Positions 27,873 to 40,400 of a stretch of 64,000 nucleotides of DNA are shown piece after piece. The position numbers were made by a program, and so were the translations under genes. The notes beneath the pieces were generated by a model, which did not search any database, was not told the origin of the DNA, and saw only the letters and a list, made by a program, of their open reading frames with translations. This DNA comes from Erythrophleum ivorense (lineage: Eukaryota; Streptophyta; Magnoliopsida; Fabales; Fabaceae), in the NCBI GenBank assembly GCA_026724425.1, contig JAIUCV010000003.1, positions 48,672,477 through 48,736,476 on the forward strand, given 5' to 3'. How positions within the stretch are numbered: position 1 is the first letter of the stretch; the number at the start of each line of letters is the position of its first letter.

Positions 27873-27949
27873 TGAGAAACCAAGGCCTGCCAAGTTGTCT
27901 CACTCTGTATTTTGAGTGTCAGAGAGGTGAAGACTAAACATTGATGTCT

Positions 27950-29060
27950 ATGTTTACGTTTGGAAGTTTACCCAAAAAAATTGGAATAATAGAAAAGCGA
28001 TAAATGAAATGTCACATTTTATTATTTGGGGGTTTAATAAAAGAAAAAAAAGAATATTCTTGCCATTATTTAAAAGTTATAATAAAAATTAGAATAAATT
28101 ATTCTTTATTTAATAACATTTTCAGTTAAAAAATATATTTAGGTTAATGGAGGATATTCTTGTCTAACAATTTAAAATTGGATTAAAGTATAAGATATTT
28201 TTTTATTTTGATAAAGGTTTATATATATATATATATATTGAAAATACAAAAAAATTTATATAATTTCAACAAAATTCAGAAAATATTTATATAATTTAAT
28301 CTAAAAATTAATAAAACGGAATGATTTATAAATTATTTTTTAATAATTTCTTTAAAATAATTAAAAATGATAGGCTAAAGAGGGTATAATTATAATTGCA
28401 TTATATTTTGTTTAAAATAATTTTACTAGTCCATATTTCATTTCTTTGAAACCTCCCAATTTGGAGGGATACAACTTTAGAGTTTTGAGTGATAAAAAAG
28501 AGTCTTAAATTATATCCTTTACCATTTTATTTTATCCTGTAAAAACCTTTGAATAAGGATTTGAACTAAATTAATTAATTTATTTTTTACTATTTCATTC
28601 ATTATCATCCATCCAAATATAACCACGTGGTTGGGAGTAGAAGACAATTGAGTCGAATTGAACCAAAATGCAGCCTTTGTTGGCTGAATATTTTAAAATG
28701 GTGACGTGGCTTCTTATGAACCATATGGATGTGGTATTTATTGAATTTTATAAAAAGAGAGAATCCTGGTTGATTACTATATTAATTTTGAAATATTATT
28801 AATTAGGTAAACATACATTTTTACTTCTTTAACATTGTATCAGATTTTAGTTTTATCTTTAACTTTGTTTATAACTTTCAAAAAACCAATCAAAAGTTTC
28901 CTTACTCATAACTCCATTAATATAATTAACAAAAAATTCTGACAAGTATAAAAATATTATGCCAAATCATTGCTATCATCACCTATTTATCAATCCTATG
29001 TGTAAAATCTTCTTAAATAGGTCAATCATGAGTAAAATTTACTTATGGAGACCTTTCGCA
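27950..29060. other. Gene-free AT-rich spacer
   Basis: Only homopolymers and a short (TA)n at 28221-28238. No coding signal. Confidence 0.5.
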
Positions 29061-29420
29061 CAGAAAAAAAAAAGGGAGTGTGCTGGTTTTTTATCAATAT
29101 TTTGAGTAATTCAATCACGATTTTGTCCCTTGTAACAGTTCGATCAACACACAAGGTGCAATTCTGTGTGTATTGATCGAAAAAGGACACCCTACCTTTT
29201 AATCAACCTTATCTCGTAGAAGGTGGTGGGACTTCGGCAGTACCCTGTATAGACGATTGTGGAATTCCTTACTATGTGATAACACTTAACGCATAATGGA
29301 TCTCATGGCCCATCAGGAAGGCATCTTAGGTTACGAACCACAGGTCCTCGCGGGTATACTTCAGCAACTTTTTCACGGCAAATAGTTTAATCTGATGCTG
29401 GCCAACAATTTTAATATGAA
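29061..29420. other. GC-richer non-coding island with hairpin
   Basis: About 350 bp of more balanced composition without a usable frame. It contains an inverted repeat: TTCGATCAACACACA (29139-29153) pairs with TGTGTGTATTGATCGAA (29165-29181) with one 2-base bulge and an 11-base loop. Origin unknown; an organelle-derived insert is one possibility I could not confirm. Confidence 0.4.
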
Positions 29421-29566
29421 GGGAAATTAGAAGAGAAAAGAATCATATATACCGGATAATCAAGTTGAGGCAAAAACAAAGAACGATTGCGAGAATTATG
29501 AGGGATACGGGGAAAAAAAACCTGAAGTTTCTAATTTAGGGAGTGAAGGAGATGTGTAAAGAATAT

Positions 29567-29885
29567 GGCCCTTTGATTTTGTTTTTGTTTTAATTTTTTT
29601 AAAACAGATGCTTTTCAAAACAAGTTTTGAGAATAAAAAAATTAAAAAATTTGTTTGAATTATTATTCTGAAAAGTAATTATTTTTTATTTTTTGTTTGA
29701 TTTTGTAGAACAAAAGTTACGAAACACTAAAAAAATGTTTTGCTTTTTCTGTTTCTGAAAACAAAATTTTATTTTTTTATTTTACAAAACACTTCATTAA
29801 AAACACATTATCAAACAAGTTTTTTTATTTTTTTTATTCTTAAAAATAAAAAACTGTTATGAAAACAGGAAACCAACGCAGGCCC
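29567..29885. mobile_element. MITE-like foldback, hAT type likely
   Basis: About 320 bp bounded by GGCCCTTTGATTTTG and, inverted, CAACGCAGGCCC; inner arms carry complementary TTTTGTTTT / AAAACAGGAAA and ATTTTTTTAAAA tracts. Non-coding. Target duplication not identified. Confidence 0.5.
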
Positions 29886-29889
29886 TCTA

Positions 29890-30530
29890 TCTTTGTTTTG
29901 AGTAGTGGTGACGATGAATTGGCATGAGTTTTCTTATGTGTTAAGTGCATCAAATATTACTCAGCAATTTTCGCTAAGTATATTAACCGTATTAGGAGTA
30001 GAGAAATTTTTAATTAGTTTTTGAAAATTATAGGACTAAATTAAAACTAAACAAATTTAGGAGATGAAACTGAAACCTAATGCAAAATTAATGGACTAAA
30101 ATTTTACTTTTGCCACTCTAATTATTAATAGCAATGATCCCGTATACAACTCCGTAGTGATCCATCCAAGCTATGCCAAATTAATTAGATGGTCTCATTA
30201 CATTTTTAAGGCCACTTAAATATTAGAGTTCACAACATTTAATTGTATTAGCGATTCTGCCATGTCAAGATTATATAGGGAATTGAGGAGCCATAGTGAT
30301 ATGGGGGTAGATGAAAAGGAGAGTGAAAGGATATTGATTAATCTATAAGAAGAGTATTTTAATAATTTTACATGGTTAAAGTTGTTAAATTTAGATGATA
30401 GCTGGTTTTATTGCAATGATATTAATAAATCAGGGAGTCAATTATGATTTTTTTTTTTTGAGATTAGGAAGGATATCACAACTGAAGGTAAAGATCAAGG
30501 AAAGCAACTGCAATTTCTTTTTATTTTTAC
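29890..30530. other. Gene-free spacer
   Basis: No feature supported. Confidence 0.45.
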
Positions 30531-30537
30531 TAGAAAC

Positions 30538-30845
30538 AATTATATATTTGGTTCCATAGTTTGCTTGAGATTTTAAATTGGTCTCTATAGGTTATTTTCT
30601 TTCCAAACTACTCCCTACACTTTGATGTCGTTTTGAATTTGGTCACTATTGTTAAAATCTGTTATAATACCGTCAATCTAAAGTTGAGTTTACTAACAAA
30701 TGTCTATGTGTCACAATGTTATGACAAATCTTAACAGTAAGACCAAATTGAAAACAACGTCAAAATCTAAGAAATGATTTGAAAATGATATATATAAGGA
30801 CCAAATCAAAAACTCAAGCAAATTATAGAGACCAAATGTATAATT
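30538..30845. mobile_element. MITE with long inverted ends
   Basis: About 308 bp. The left end AATTATATATTTGGT, then TTTGCTTGAG and TTGGTC, is mirrored at the right end by GACCAAAT, CTCAAGCAAA and ACCAAATGTATAATT. The inverted ends run for about 70 bp with mismatches. No coding capacity. Confidence 0.65.
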
Positions 30846-31377
30846 TTTTTTTCTTTTTATCATATGGAACGATTCGGCAACACAGGTCGGGAACATGGAT
30901 TTTGTAATCTCATGAAAAGAATTGGCTGTGAGGGTTAAGCATGGAGGTTCTAGCCTTGAAAACATTGACTATCAGTGAACGACTCGAGCCACACTTGAGG
31001 CAAAGAGAGGGTTGTCGTCCGTGTAAGAGACTGGCAATGAGCTTTTCAGAATCTCTTTCTTGGGTGAAATAGATGCTCTATAATCTCTCTCTCTCTCTAA
31101 GTGCAATTAAGAATCCAAACTAGTTGGTATAAGACACTGTACTCTGAACTTGTATATGGACAAGAAATTAAGACTGTTTAATTGAAACAAATTATTTTTA
31201 TTAATATATTTTCTAACATTAAAATTTATTCATCGTATGATATTAATTTTTTAAATAATGTTTCAAAATACGATAAGTATACATTTCTCTAATTTTTAGC
31301 CTGGTAATCCGTTGAAAAAGAAAACCTCTTTTTTTTTTTTCTTTTGGTTTTTGTTTTGAGGAATGGAGAACAGTCAT

Positions 31378-31410
31378 AATCACGTGAAGAGCATTGATGA
31401 TCACGTGATT
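31378..31410. promoter_or_regulatory. Paired G-box inverted repeat
   Basis: AATCACGTGA and TCACGTGATT form a perfect 10-bp inverted repeat around a 13-bp spacer, giving two CACGTG G-boxes, the core site for plant bHLH and bZIP factors. No gene start was seen nearby, so function is unproven. Confidence 0.45.
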
Positions 31411-31443
31411 CTCTTAATTCCATTTGACTATAAGAAAAAGTAA

Positions 31444-31671
31444 GGGAAAATTACAGCCGAACATTCTAAATTGAAAATATTTATATAAAAAAAATTTAAA
31501 ATTTAAAATTATTCTTAAGGATCCTAACACTAAAAATTTAAATTATATAAAAAATTGCAATTTATGACTCCAAATTAAATTTTTTATCCTATAGTCATTC
31601 ATAATAATTTTAAAATTTAAGATTTTTTATTATAAATATCTTTAACTTAAAATCTTTAATTGCAATTTTCC
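31444..31671. mobile_element. MULE-type MITE with 9-bp target duplication
   Basis: 228 bp, ends GGGAAAATTACA and TGCAATTTTCC, with inverted arms of about 75 bp rich in TTTAAAATT. AAAAAGTAA is repeated exactly at 31435-31443 and 31672-31680; a 9-bp duplication is the Mutator-superfamily signature. Non-coding, thus non-autonomous. Confidence 0.8.
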
Positions 31672-31680
31672 AAAAAGTAA

Positions 31681-33820
31681 ACAATGGGCACAAGTTGACC
31701 AAGAAACGGAACAACTTATTTTGCCACTTTGTGTTCGTCAAATTTCTGACAAATCCATTTAAGAAACCCCATGCATGATTGAAGGCTATAACCAAGGAGA
31801 GGCCCCAGTTATGGAATATGACGCAACAAAGTTTGTTTCTTAACGTTTTTGTGCTTTGGTAGTCCAAGGTGTTTTTCACGTTTTTGTATTTAGGTAGTCT
31901 ACGGTTTTTGTTTTTCATTAACTAAATTACATTATTTTTTAATTATCTTGTGTCATTTAAACTTTTTGGACGGTTTGTTCGATTACATTTTGACAAAAAT
32001 GGTTATGCAAATGTTCTTTGAAACCAGTTTTTTCCTCTAGTAATTTTTTTGTACATAAGATAAGTTTCTCTTGGAATTTAAAATTTGTTTTCTGAAGATC
32101 CCGTTCTCAGTTTTCCAATATCAACTTAATTATCGACAGTTTGATCATTTCAATTAATTTTAGATGAAAAAAATAGTTGTAAAGGGATATATTAGGGGGA
32201 GTTTGAATGACATTTTAGATTAAGGTATGTAGTCTAATTATTTCAGCTCAAGTTCGAAGGGGTAAATTGTAATTTGACCAAAATATTAATATTTATATTT
32301 AAAGAAAATATAAATATCCGCTTGAATATTGAATTACTTGGCTTGTAAATAGTCTTATAAATTTTTAAAATAAAAAAATAGGTCCTTTAACTTTAACACA
32401 ATTTAAGAAAAAGGTCTTTTTGTCTCTTTTTTCTTTGACAATGTCAACTCAAATGCCACACCGGATTTTTTTATAATTGACACAGCAAATTTCCATTTGT
32501 CTCCAATAATGCCAGCATGTACACCAAAAAAAAGAAAAAAAAGAAATCATCCTTAATTAAATAGATAGAATGACCTGTTAATTTGCTAGAGTTAGAAAGT
32601 TAAAATACTTATTTTCCGATTATAAAAATTCAGAAAACTATTTGTAGTGACTTAAAATTCAAGAAAATATGTATTTTTTTCCCTTTCTATTTGAATCAAG
32701 TTATGCTCCGCTTAATATTTTGTCTCTTCAATCTAGTTAAAAACAAATTATTCACGTCAAAATTATTAAAAAAATTTAGTAGGAAGAATTTGTTACAAAA
32801 TCTCCCTAAAGAACTAATATGATTAATTTTCAGACTAATAACAAATTAACAACACAATTAACCAATATATCGTTTAGGATTGCTTGGCAAGTCTTTCTAT
32901 ATTTCCGTGTGCGTGCCGCGAGGGTAATAGCATAGTCATGTTGTACATGTTTGCCTTCTCTTACTCGACGGTTTTGTTTTCATTTTCATTTGGTCCACGT
33001 AAATGATACAGAGAAAGTGAACTCTTCAATTCTTCTTCAAAAGTGATTGTACCAATATAATTATTAGGTGACATATTAAGAGAAAGACGTGGTGATAATA
33101 TATCAAAATATATTGACCGCATGTGAATGAGAAATAATTGATTATTATATTTGCATTTTAATCTAATCAGTATATTTTAATATCTTATTCTCACGAGTTT
33201 CTTCCTAGTATACCACGCAGTGATTATATTCATATTATTTCTTTTGAGAGTGTACCAAAGAATTACTTACACAGAAACCTGCGCTCTCATCCATTTCAAT
33301 TTTTTTTTTAAAATTAAGTCCCTTAATAATTAAAATATTTTTAATGTTTCTCTTTACTAATATTTTCATTCAAAAATTAATCCCAAACCCAACATATAGC
33401 GCGCTTGGATATTTCCAGCTTACCTAACATCTTTAACTCACTTAAAAAGTATTGTTTACTCTAAGTCTACAATTTACTAAATTTGGTGTTCAGTTTTTAA
33501 GAGAGATGGAATAAGATAATATTAAAAGAATTCAAATAATTGAAAGATTATATAATTAAAAAAATCAATAAATAGCAATTGAAAGTGCACTAATATATCA
33601 CGGACCAAAATATGAATTTTTTAAAGTGAAATATGCGACTCTAAAAAAAAAAAAAAAGAAAGAAAAACAGGAGGGGTAGCAATTCTTTGAAAATATTATT
33701 AAGAAGAAGGCTGTCTAACTATATTTTATAAAAAAAGTAGGAGGAAAAAATAATTCCTTTAAGATTGCATGAGCTAACTAAAGATGTCATTGATTCAAAT
33801 AAATAAATCAGAATATGCAG
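31681..33820. other. Gene-free AT-rich spacer
   Basis: Homopolymer-rich, no coding frame with recognisable motifs. Confidence 0.5.
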
Positions 33821-33824
33821 TATA

Positions 33825-33979
33825 CATATGAAGAAAGAAAAATCCCCCATGAAATTGAACTCTAGCAAATTAAGTGGCAGCCAATTTCATGTGAACCCCC
33901 TAAACATATTACTTTCAAAATTAATCGATGGTAACAATTCTTGTTGACTTCCAACTTTGTTTTTTTAGTAATCCTCTCA

Positions 33980-34017
<38 letters not shown>

Positions 34018-34313
34018 GATATCTGAAGGTTTTGTTTGACACTAATTTTTTTGTATGATTCAATGATACGATTTTTTTACATATATTTATTGCATTTAAA
34101 ATTTTATTCTTAAAATATTTCCAATAAACATTGAACCTAAGTAGATTACAAATATCTCTCATTGTCAAGATTTAATTTTATGACCACAACGAACTTTTTG
34201 AACATTTGACTATACCATTGCAAATTTTTCTACAAACATGCATGCTTATGAATACCCAAGTCTCTCCCACTTCCCCATCAAACCTGTCCCAACCATATTT
34301 GCCTCATTACCCA
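33825..34313 (+). promoter_or_regulatory. Orphan duplicate of the PR-1 promoter
   Basis: Two blocks match the DNA upstream of the PR-1 gene in the same order: 33828-33980 with 36234-36390, and about 34160-34290 with 36780-36910. Shared strings include GTGGCAG(C/T)CAATTTCAT, AACATATTACTTTCAAAA and TTTCCCCATCAAACC-like leader sequence. The TATA box TATAAATA of the gene copy reads TATGAATA here (34247-34254). Two TTGAC W-box cores (33944-33948, 34206-34210) occur here but not at the matching places upstream of PR-1. No PR-1 coding sequence follows. A (TA)n run at 33982-34014 separates the blocks. Confidence 0.7.
33982..34014. repeat. (TA)n microsatellite
   Basis: About 16 TA units. Confidence 0.95.
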
Positions 34314-34324
34314 CCGGGAGAAAA

Positions 34325-34610
34325 AAAAAATGTTGCTGAGGCTTTAGCTATACTGTTTATATGGCTTTAGCGACGATTTAAACTGTTGCTAAGGCTTTGA
34401 CAGTGGCAAAAGATTTGATGATGGTTTTCTCCAACCATTAGTAAAACTGTCCCTCATCTAATGGGGTTTCCATATCCATCATTAAACCATGGTCTAACAA
34501 CAGTTCTAAATAATTGTCACTAGACCAAGGTTTAACAACAGTTATTTAAATTGTTGTTAAAAATTTGCAATTTTGTATGGCGGTTTTGACCGCTGCTATA
34601 TCCTTTTTTA
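34325..34610. mobile_element. CACTA-like subterminal repeat remnant
   Basis: Repeated short motifs of the GTTGCTAAGGCTTT, TTTAACAACAGTT and GGCGGTTTTGACCGCTGCTA kind, in both orientations, resemble the subterminal repeats of plant CACTA elements. No CACTA terminus was found. The junction with the orphan promoter at about 34314 suggests insertion or deletion here removed the coding part of a second PR-1. Confidence 0.45.
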
Positions 34611-34619
34611 AACTTTTGT

Positions 34620-36230
34620 TTATAATTTTTTCTCCATAATTGTACATGTAACAGCAGCAAATAAAGTTTGTTCAAGTGCGTCTTCATCTATCACCCTCTT
34701 GTAGAAATAAAGCACATATTTATTAAAATGATTAACAACCATAGCATATCAAATATGATTAGGAATAGAGATATAGTAGACAAAACCACAGAACAAATGC
34801 GAATGATATTATGCTTAATGAGCACTTCTATATTAATGTAAAGCCCAAGTTTAGCATAGCAATGCAAAAGCTTAATGATAGAATCCAACACTTTTGATAT
34901 ACTTCCAACAAGACATTTCAGAAATCATTCCCCGCTGTTAAATATCTTGTTGGAAGTTTGTCAACTGCTTAAAAGAGGTTATAGCACATACTCAAATAAA
35001 CAAATTGAAAATGATATGAAAAATGAGTTCAACACATTATATTTTATTTTTTTGGTTGAAAAGGCTAACCATAACTTCTGTTAGTTTCATCTGTTATATA
35101 ACTGCAGCAGCAGTCCACATAAAGAGAAGAGGAAGGAAAAGGAAAAAGCCTTCTGAAATCTAAATCAGCAAATAATATAATGGCTATTAATGACTATTGA
35201 CTAGACTAAGTTTGTGGCTCCCACATGGGTACAACTCACATTTTTTTCAAAGGAAATAATCATACCTTTGAACTAAATCAGTGCCTCCTATTTATGCACT
35301 TCCCAAAGCATTCCATGCTCCTGATGTAAAATTTTCCACAGAATTATCAAAAACCTTCAACCCCATTAATTAAGGAGCTCAAATCTAGGTGCTTAATGCT
35401 TAAACAGGTAGCATATTTAAGTTATAGCATTAAAATATGACAAGCCAGACCCTGTATAATGTCAAAATCACATTTTAGCCTGAAATAGCCCTTGACTATT
35501 TGGTTTTGGAGAAAGGGACCTCAATGTGAAACCGACACAGTACAAATTATGGAAATTACCCAAGTAGGTTTTCAAACAGAGGCCTCTGTTTCTGCATTAT
35601 GGCAGTTAGAAGCACAGACCAGTTAAAATGGGGCCATCATGCAAAGTTCCATTCGGTTTTTATAAAGAATAATTGCAAAAATAAATTAAATTAAGAGATT
35701 GTTATCATCATTTATGTGTAATTCACATAAATGATCGTGGGTAGTTAGATGGCAATATAAACAAACGAGTCCTTTGTCTCCCGCGAATTATCTTTGTTTT
35801 CCCTTTTTTTCTTAATGCAAAATGAGAATGAAACATACGACTTTGTAACCGAAACCAAAAAACAAAAAAAAAAATACCTGTCCTTCCAACCACTTGAGTG
35901 ATATGTATAGTCTTAAGTTAGATTAATCCTCTGCGTGGCCATGCCATGGAAAAGAAAGTTACAACTATTATACCTGATATCCCCATTTTAAGATTGAAAT
36001 ATCTAGTTTTATAATTGTGGGTACTCAAATAGTGGTTTATAAAAATATTTATACCAAATTTGTTTGTAAATCAAAAGATAATCCATAAAATAGTTTTATA
36101 TAATTTATTAAAATAATATATATATATTATTCCTCCACAGTAAAGCTAATTTTCTTGACAACTGAATACTAGTTTTTAAAATATTACAATATTCAAAATT
36201 GGACCTTGGTAATATATAATCATGTCATTG
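34620..36230. other. Gene-free; possible continuation of the CACTA remnant
   Basis: No coding frame with a known motif. The frames at 34691-34891 and 34875-35084 look random. Confidence 0.4.
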
Positions 36231-36233
36231 CTA

Positions 36234-36956
36234 AGAAAGAAAAATATCTCCTTGAATTAAGCTCCGCAAATTCAGTGGCAGTCAATTTCATCTTAATGCC
36301 TCCATAACATATTACTTTCAAAAGTAATGGGAAAGATGGTAAAAATGCCTCATGACTTCCAACAGCTTTGTTTTCTAGTCTTCACTCACAATTTCTTTTT
36401 TTTTTTCTTTTTTAGTCATATGAAGAGAGAAATTCCTAAATTTGGACATGTTTATTGTAATTTCAAAATTCAGTACTATTGTAATTCATATTTTAATAAA
36501 TAAGTCATCTCATGTAAAATTTAAGACTCAGCTTAATCATGATTTAAAATTAAATTGTACGGCTTTGAAAAAATAAATTATGTTATAATATGTAAATAAC
36601 AATACTTGCTCTATACTACAAATCGGTACCAAAAATCAACTTCTAAAATTTTGTGCCGCATTGAATTATTTTAGAATAATTTTATAGATGTACTCTTCAA
36701 CATTTGTTTGACACATTCCAAATTTATCTCAAAGTGCCCCGGTAATCAAGCCAAAGCAGATTAATTAAAAGTTAAGCTCTAATTTCTTTAGATCACTAGG
36801 AACTTTTGAACGACTGATTATACCCCTTACACATTTTTCTAGCCATTTCCCCACAAGCATGCCTATAAATACCTCAAAATCTCTCCCAATTTCCCCATCA
36901 AACCCCAACAGTCTTATCTCTCTTACTGCATAATTATTGCAGAAGTACACACGAAA
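36234..36956 (+). promoter_or_regulatory. PR-1 promoter and leader
   Basis: TATA box TATAAATA at 36864-36871, 86 bp before the ATG, so transcription probably starts near 36895-36905. A W-box core TTGAC is at 36708-36712; W-boxes bind WRKY factors and are typical of defence genes. Leader CTTATCTCTCTTACTG is pyrimidine-rich. The ATG context ACGAAAATGGGG is acceptable. Confidence 0.7.
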
Positions 36957-37457
36957 ATGGGGTCGTCATCATTTAAAGTTTCATTTTCTCTCATAATCTT
37001 AGGGTTTGCCCTCATGGCCCACTTTGTCGACGCCCAAGACTCACCAGCAGACTACGTGAACGCCCACAACGCCGCCAGATCGGAGGTGGGCGTTCCCCCC
37101 CTCGCCTGGGACGACACGGTAGCACAGTTTGCCCAGGACTACGCCAACCAACGCAAAGGCGACTGCCAGCTGGTGCATTCTGGCGGCGGCGGGCGCTATG
37201 GTGAGAACCTCGCGTGGAGCTCCGGCGATCAAATGAGCGGTGCCAACGCGGTGGAGATGTGGGTGAACGAGAAAGCTAACTATGACTACAACAGCAACTC
37301 GTGCGTTGGGGGTGGACAGTGCCTGCACTATACTCAGGTGGTTTGGCGAGATACGGTGCGTGTTGGGTGTGCTAAGGTGAGGTGCGACAATGGCGGCACT
37401 TTCATTGGTTGCAACTATGATCCTCCTGGCAACTACGTTGGACAAAGACCTTACTAG
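36957..37457 (+). CDS. PR1: Pathogenesis-related protein 1 (CAP superfamily)
   Basis: Intronless 166-residue secreted protein, the normal PR-1 length. Residues 1-26 form a signal peptide with cleavage likely after FVDA, leaving QDSPADYV as the mature start. The CAP domain follows: [22 protein letters not shown] (about residue 80), [11 protein letters not shown], and the signature [16 protein letters not shown] (about residues 124-139). All six conserved cysteines are present, predicting three disulfides. The C-terminus [15 protein letters not shown] fits the CAPE peptide pattern (PxGNxxxxxPY), the stretch released from PR-1 as an immune peptide in tomato. PR-1 binds sterols and acts in the apoplast; it is a salicylate marker in many plants. 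The coding region is much richer in GC than its surroundings. Whether it is the basic or acidic, induced or constitutive type is not settled here. Confidence 0.96.
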   Translation: MGSSSFKVSFSLIILGFALMAHFVDAQDSPADYVNAHNAARSEVGVPPLAWDDTVAQFAQDYANQRKGDCQLVHSGGGGRYGENLAWSSGDQMSGANAVEMWVNEKANYDYNSNSCVGGGQCLHYTQVVWRDTVRVGCAKVRCDNGGTFIGCNYDPPGNYVGQRPY

Positions 37458-37499
37458 TTGAAGTGATAGTATTTGTGGTTTGTTTATGGATTTTAGCTT

Positions 37500-40400
37500 T
37501 TTATCCATCAGCTAAGGGCCTAAGAATGCCTATATGTGATGAATAATGTGATGAGCTCGATCCTAATGAGATTTAGAATGTTTTGATTTTAATAAACATA
37601 TAAGGAAATACATATACCTACATTTAATGTTTAAAATTCTTCTAAAAATAAACAAATAATGAAAGAAAATATTAGGAAATAACATAACCAAGTGATCCAT
37701 AAACTGATATTCAAGGATCAAGTTATAACGCCTAATAAGAATAGTAATAATAATACAAAAAAAAAAACCAAATTTGCCATTTTGGGATTTTAATTTATTG
37801 CAAAGATTCTATATTTTTTATTAGTTTGGCTAGAGAGAATCAGAAAATAGAAATGGGATGGATGATTAAAATTCAAAAATAAAAATAAATTCCATGTAAT
37901 TCATAAACTCGGCCAAATTTACGAGTTTATCCTGAATTAACTAAAAAAAAAAATTAACTGCAAGTTGCTTTTTTTTAATACCTTAAATTTATCCGAGTTT
38001 AAAGAAATAATATTTCACCAATAAGGATATCAAGATTTTTTTTTTAATTAGAGATATCTTTCCACTTTGCTCAGGCTAAATTTTCTTTTTAATCAATTTT
38101 AAATGCATACTGTCCCATATTAGCCTAGTGTGCTCTTTAGAATAATTGAATATAAATGAACAAAAGGAAATATTATCTTGTTTTACAGAGATGACCTATT
38201 AGCTTAAAATAATAGAAAAAGTGTAAGTTATCTATCAAATTATGTGACTATCGCCTTGAGAAGGCTACTTTCGTAAGACTATATATCAATCACACACTCA
38301 GAACACGCCAACACACATGACACATGGTAGTACTGTGACAGAAGGCCCCACCCTTGTGGATGCCAATATCACAACAGTCCTATATTTGGACGAAAGTTGC
38401 CATGCAACAAAGCGAATTATGATATACAGGCAAACGAGCAATAGTGTACTTTTTGTATGGCTAGATTACAATTAATCCTTATAAGTCGTCCAAAATCAGT
38501 TTATTTACTATAGTTTTGATTGCGTCATTTAACTACTTTTTATTCTGTTAGCACTTAATTACTTTATAGTGTTTATCCTCTTAATCATTAAAAGATTGTA
38601 TCGCTCATAACATGAATATTTTTATAATATCATAAAGTTATTGGTCAATTTGGATTCTTTACTCATTCAGAAAAGATGAGTATTGTGCCTGACCATTTTA
38701 GACTATCTATACTTGATTTGAATGGTTTAAATTTTAAAATTTTTTAAAATTTCAATTTTTTATTTTAAAGAGAATAAAACATAGAATAAAAATAATTTTC
38801 TAATTGTAAACTTAAAAAAAATAATGATTAAGATTAAAAAAACAAAAAATTGAAATATTTATATCTAACAGTTTAGAGAGAATGAATATCGTGTTCATTC
38901 TTTCTAGGATGAGGGTATTGGTGAGATCAAATTGATAGTTTTAACCAAGCAATAACCTCATGCCATTATATATGTTATTGTTTATTATATGTAAAAGTGA
39001 AATAGAATTTTAGCGATAAAAATTATTATTTTACAATTCATAACATTAGTTTTGTTAAAAAAACTAAACAAGAAATATCACATAGTAATTAAATAATAAT
39101 GAGTAAAGTATTCTCCCATTTCCTAAGATATATTTAAATTATACAGCCTTTCCAGTTATTATGAAAAAAATATATACAAGAACCCCCCTAAGGTTACAAC
39201 ATGATCAAAATACTATAAAAAATAATATTAATTTCTTTCACTAAAAATATAGTTGATTAAAAATATGTTTTTTAAACTTTCATTTCAATGTTATTTATTG
39301 TGTTTAAAACTATATATTTAATTTATTCTAAATTTAAAAAATGGACTATTTCTATATTGATTAAATACATTTTTAATACTTGTTATATTATAGAAATAAA
39401 TAAATGTTAGGGTATTTTGGTCAAAATATATTGATATAATTTAGCTTATCTTTTGTTATAGAAAGAGTTCATGTAGTGAATTTTTTGCTTTCAGGAAAAG
39501 AGGGTGTAGATTTTTAAAATAAAGTGTAATTTGAACATTTTTTAGAAGAATGGTGTGTAAATCTCAATAATAATAGCACAAATTAATTTGAGACCAATTT
39601 AAACTACACAAAAATATTTTTTAATTTACTGATTTTTCTTAGCATCTCACGCCGATTACCAAAGCTTTTCTCACCTTAGTTTGGTTGTTATGATTTATGT
39701 TCATATAAAAGGCGATAATTGAAGAAATTTATATATATCATGGACATCAAACATCATATTGTATTAAGTTACATTATCTCTTGACTAGTTTTCTATGCCG
39801 CTTCAAACACGCATGAAAGTGCCCACCATTTTCTACATGCCAGGTGCTAAGATCTCCCAAGGACCAGCCATTTGATTTTTCCAACACGTACGAGAGTGAT
39901 AGAAATTAAAGGGTTATGACGTTACTTCTGAAGATATTGATTCATAGATCATTACTATTCATATACTTAATTTACCTTTAAAAATGCACATGGTACATAA
40001 AATTGTTACCTTTTTTATGAAAAAGAAAATGTAAACTCCAGCAGTTCTTACAGTAGTCCTAAACATGATATATATATATATATATATATTGAACTGAAAT
40101 ATCAAAAAAAGCACTGTCCATCCCTGTATATATTTCTATCACAATATATATGTATTATAGCAAGATAACCATGTCTGTCTACTTAATTATGGTATTAGAT
40201 TCAACAACTTTTACAATATTATAAAATTTTGGCACCCAAACCAAAAAAAAAAAAAAACTACATACGTCCAATCAAATGGAGACATAAACACTAAGCAAAG
40301 TAGAACTAAATAAATTTTCCATAACAAAAGCAAAAAGGGTATATCGAAAGGTCAAAAGCCTTTCGTATCTATCAAGAAAAGCAAACTGGAATACTAGATA

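Noticed and set aside
37041..37508. 155-codon open frame antisense to PR-1
   Set aside because: Shadow of the GC-rich PR-1 coding region; no motif, and the sense frame is a full CAP protein.
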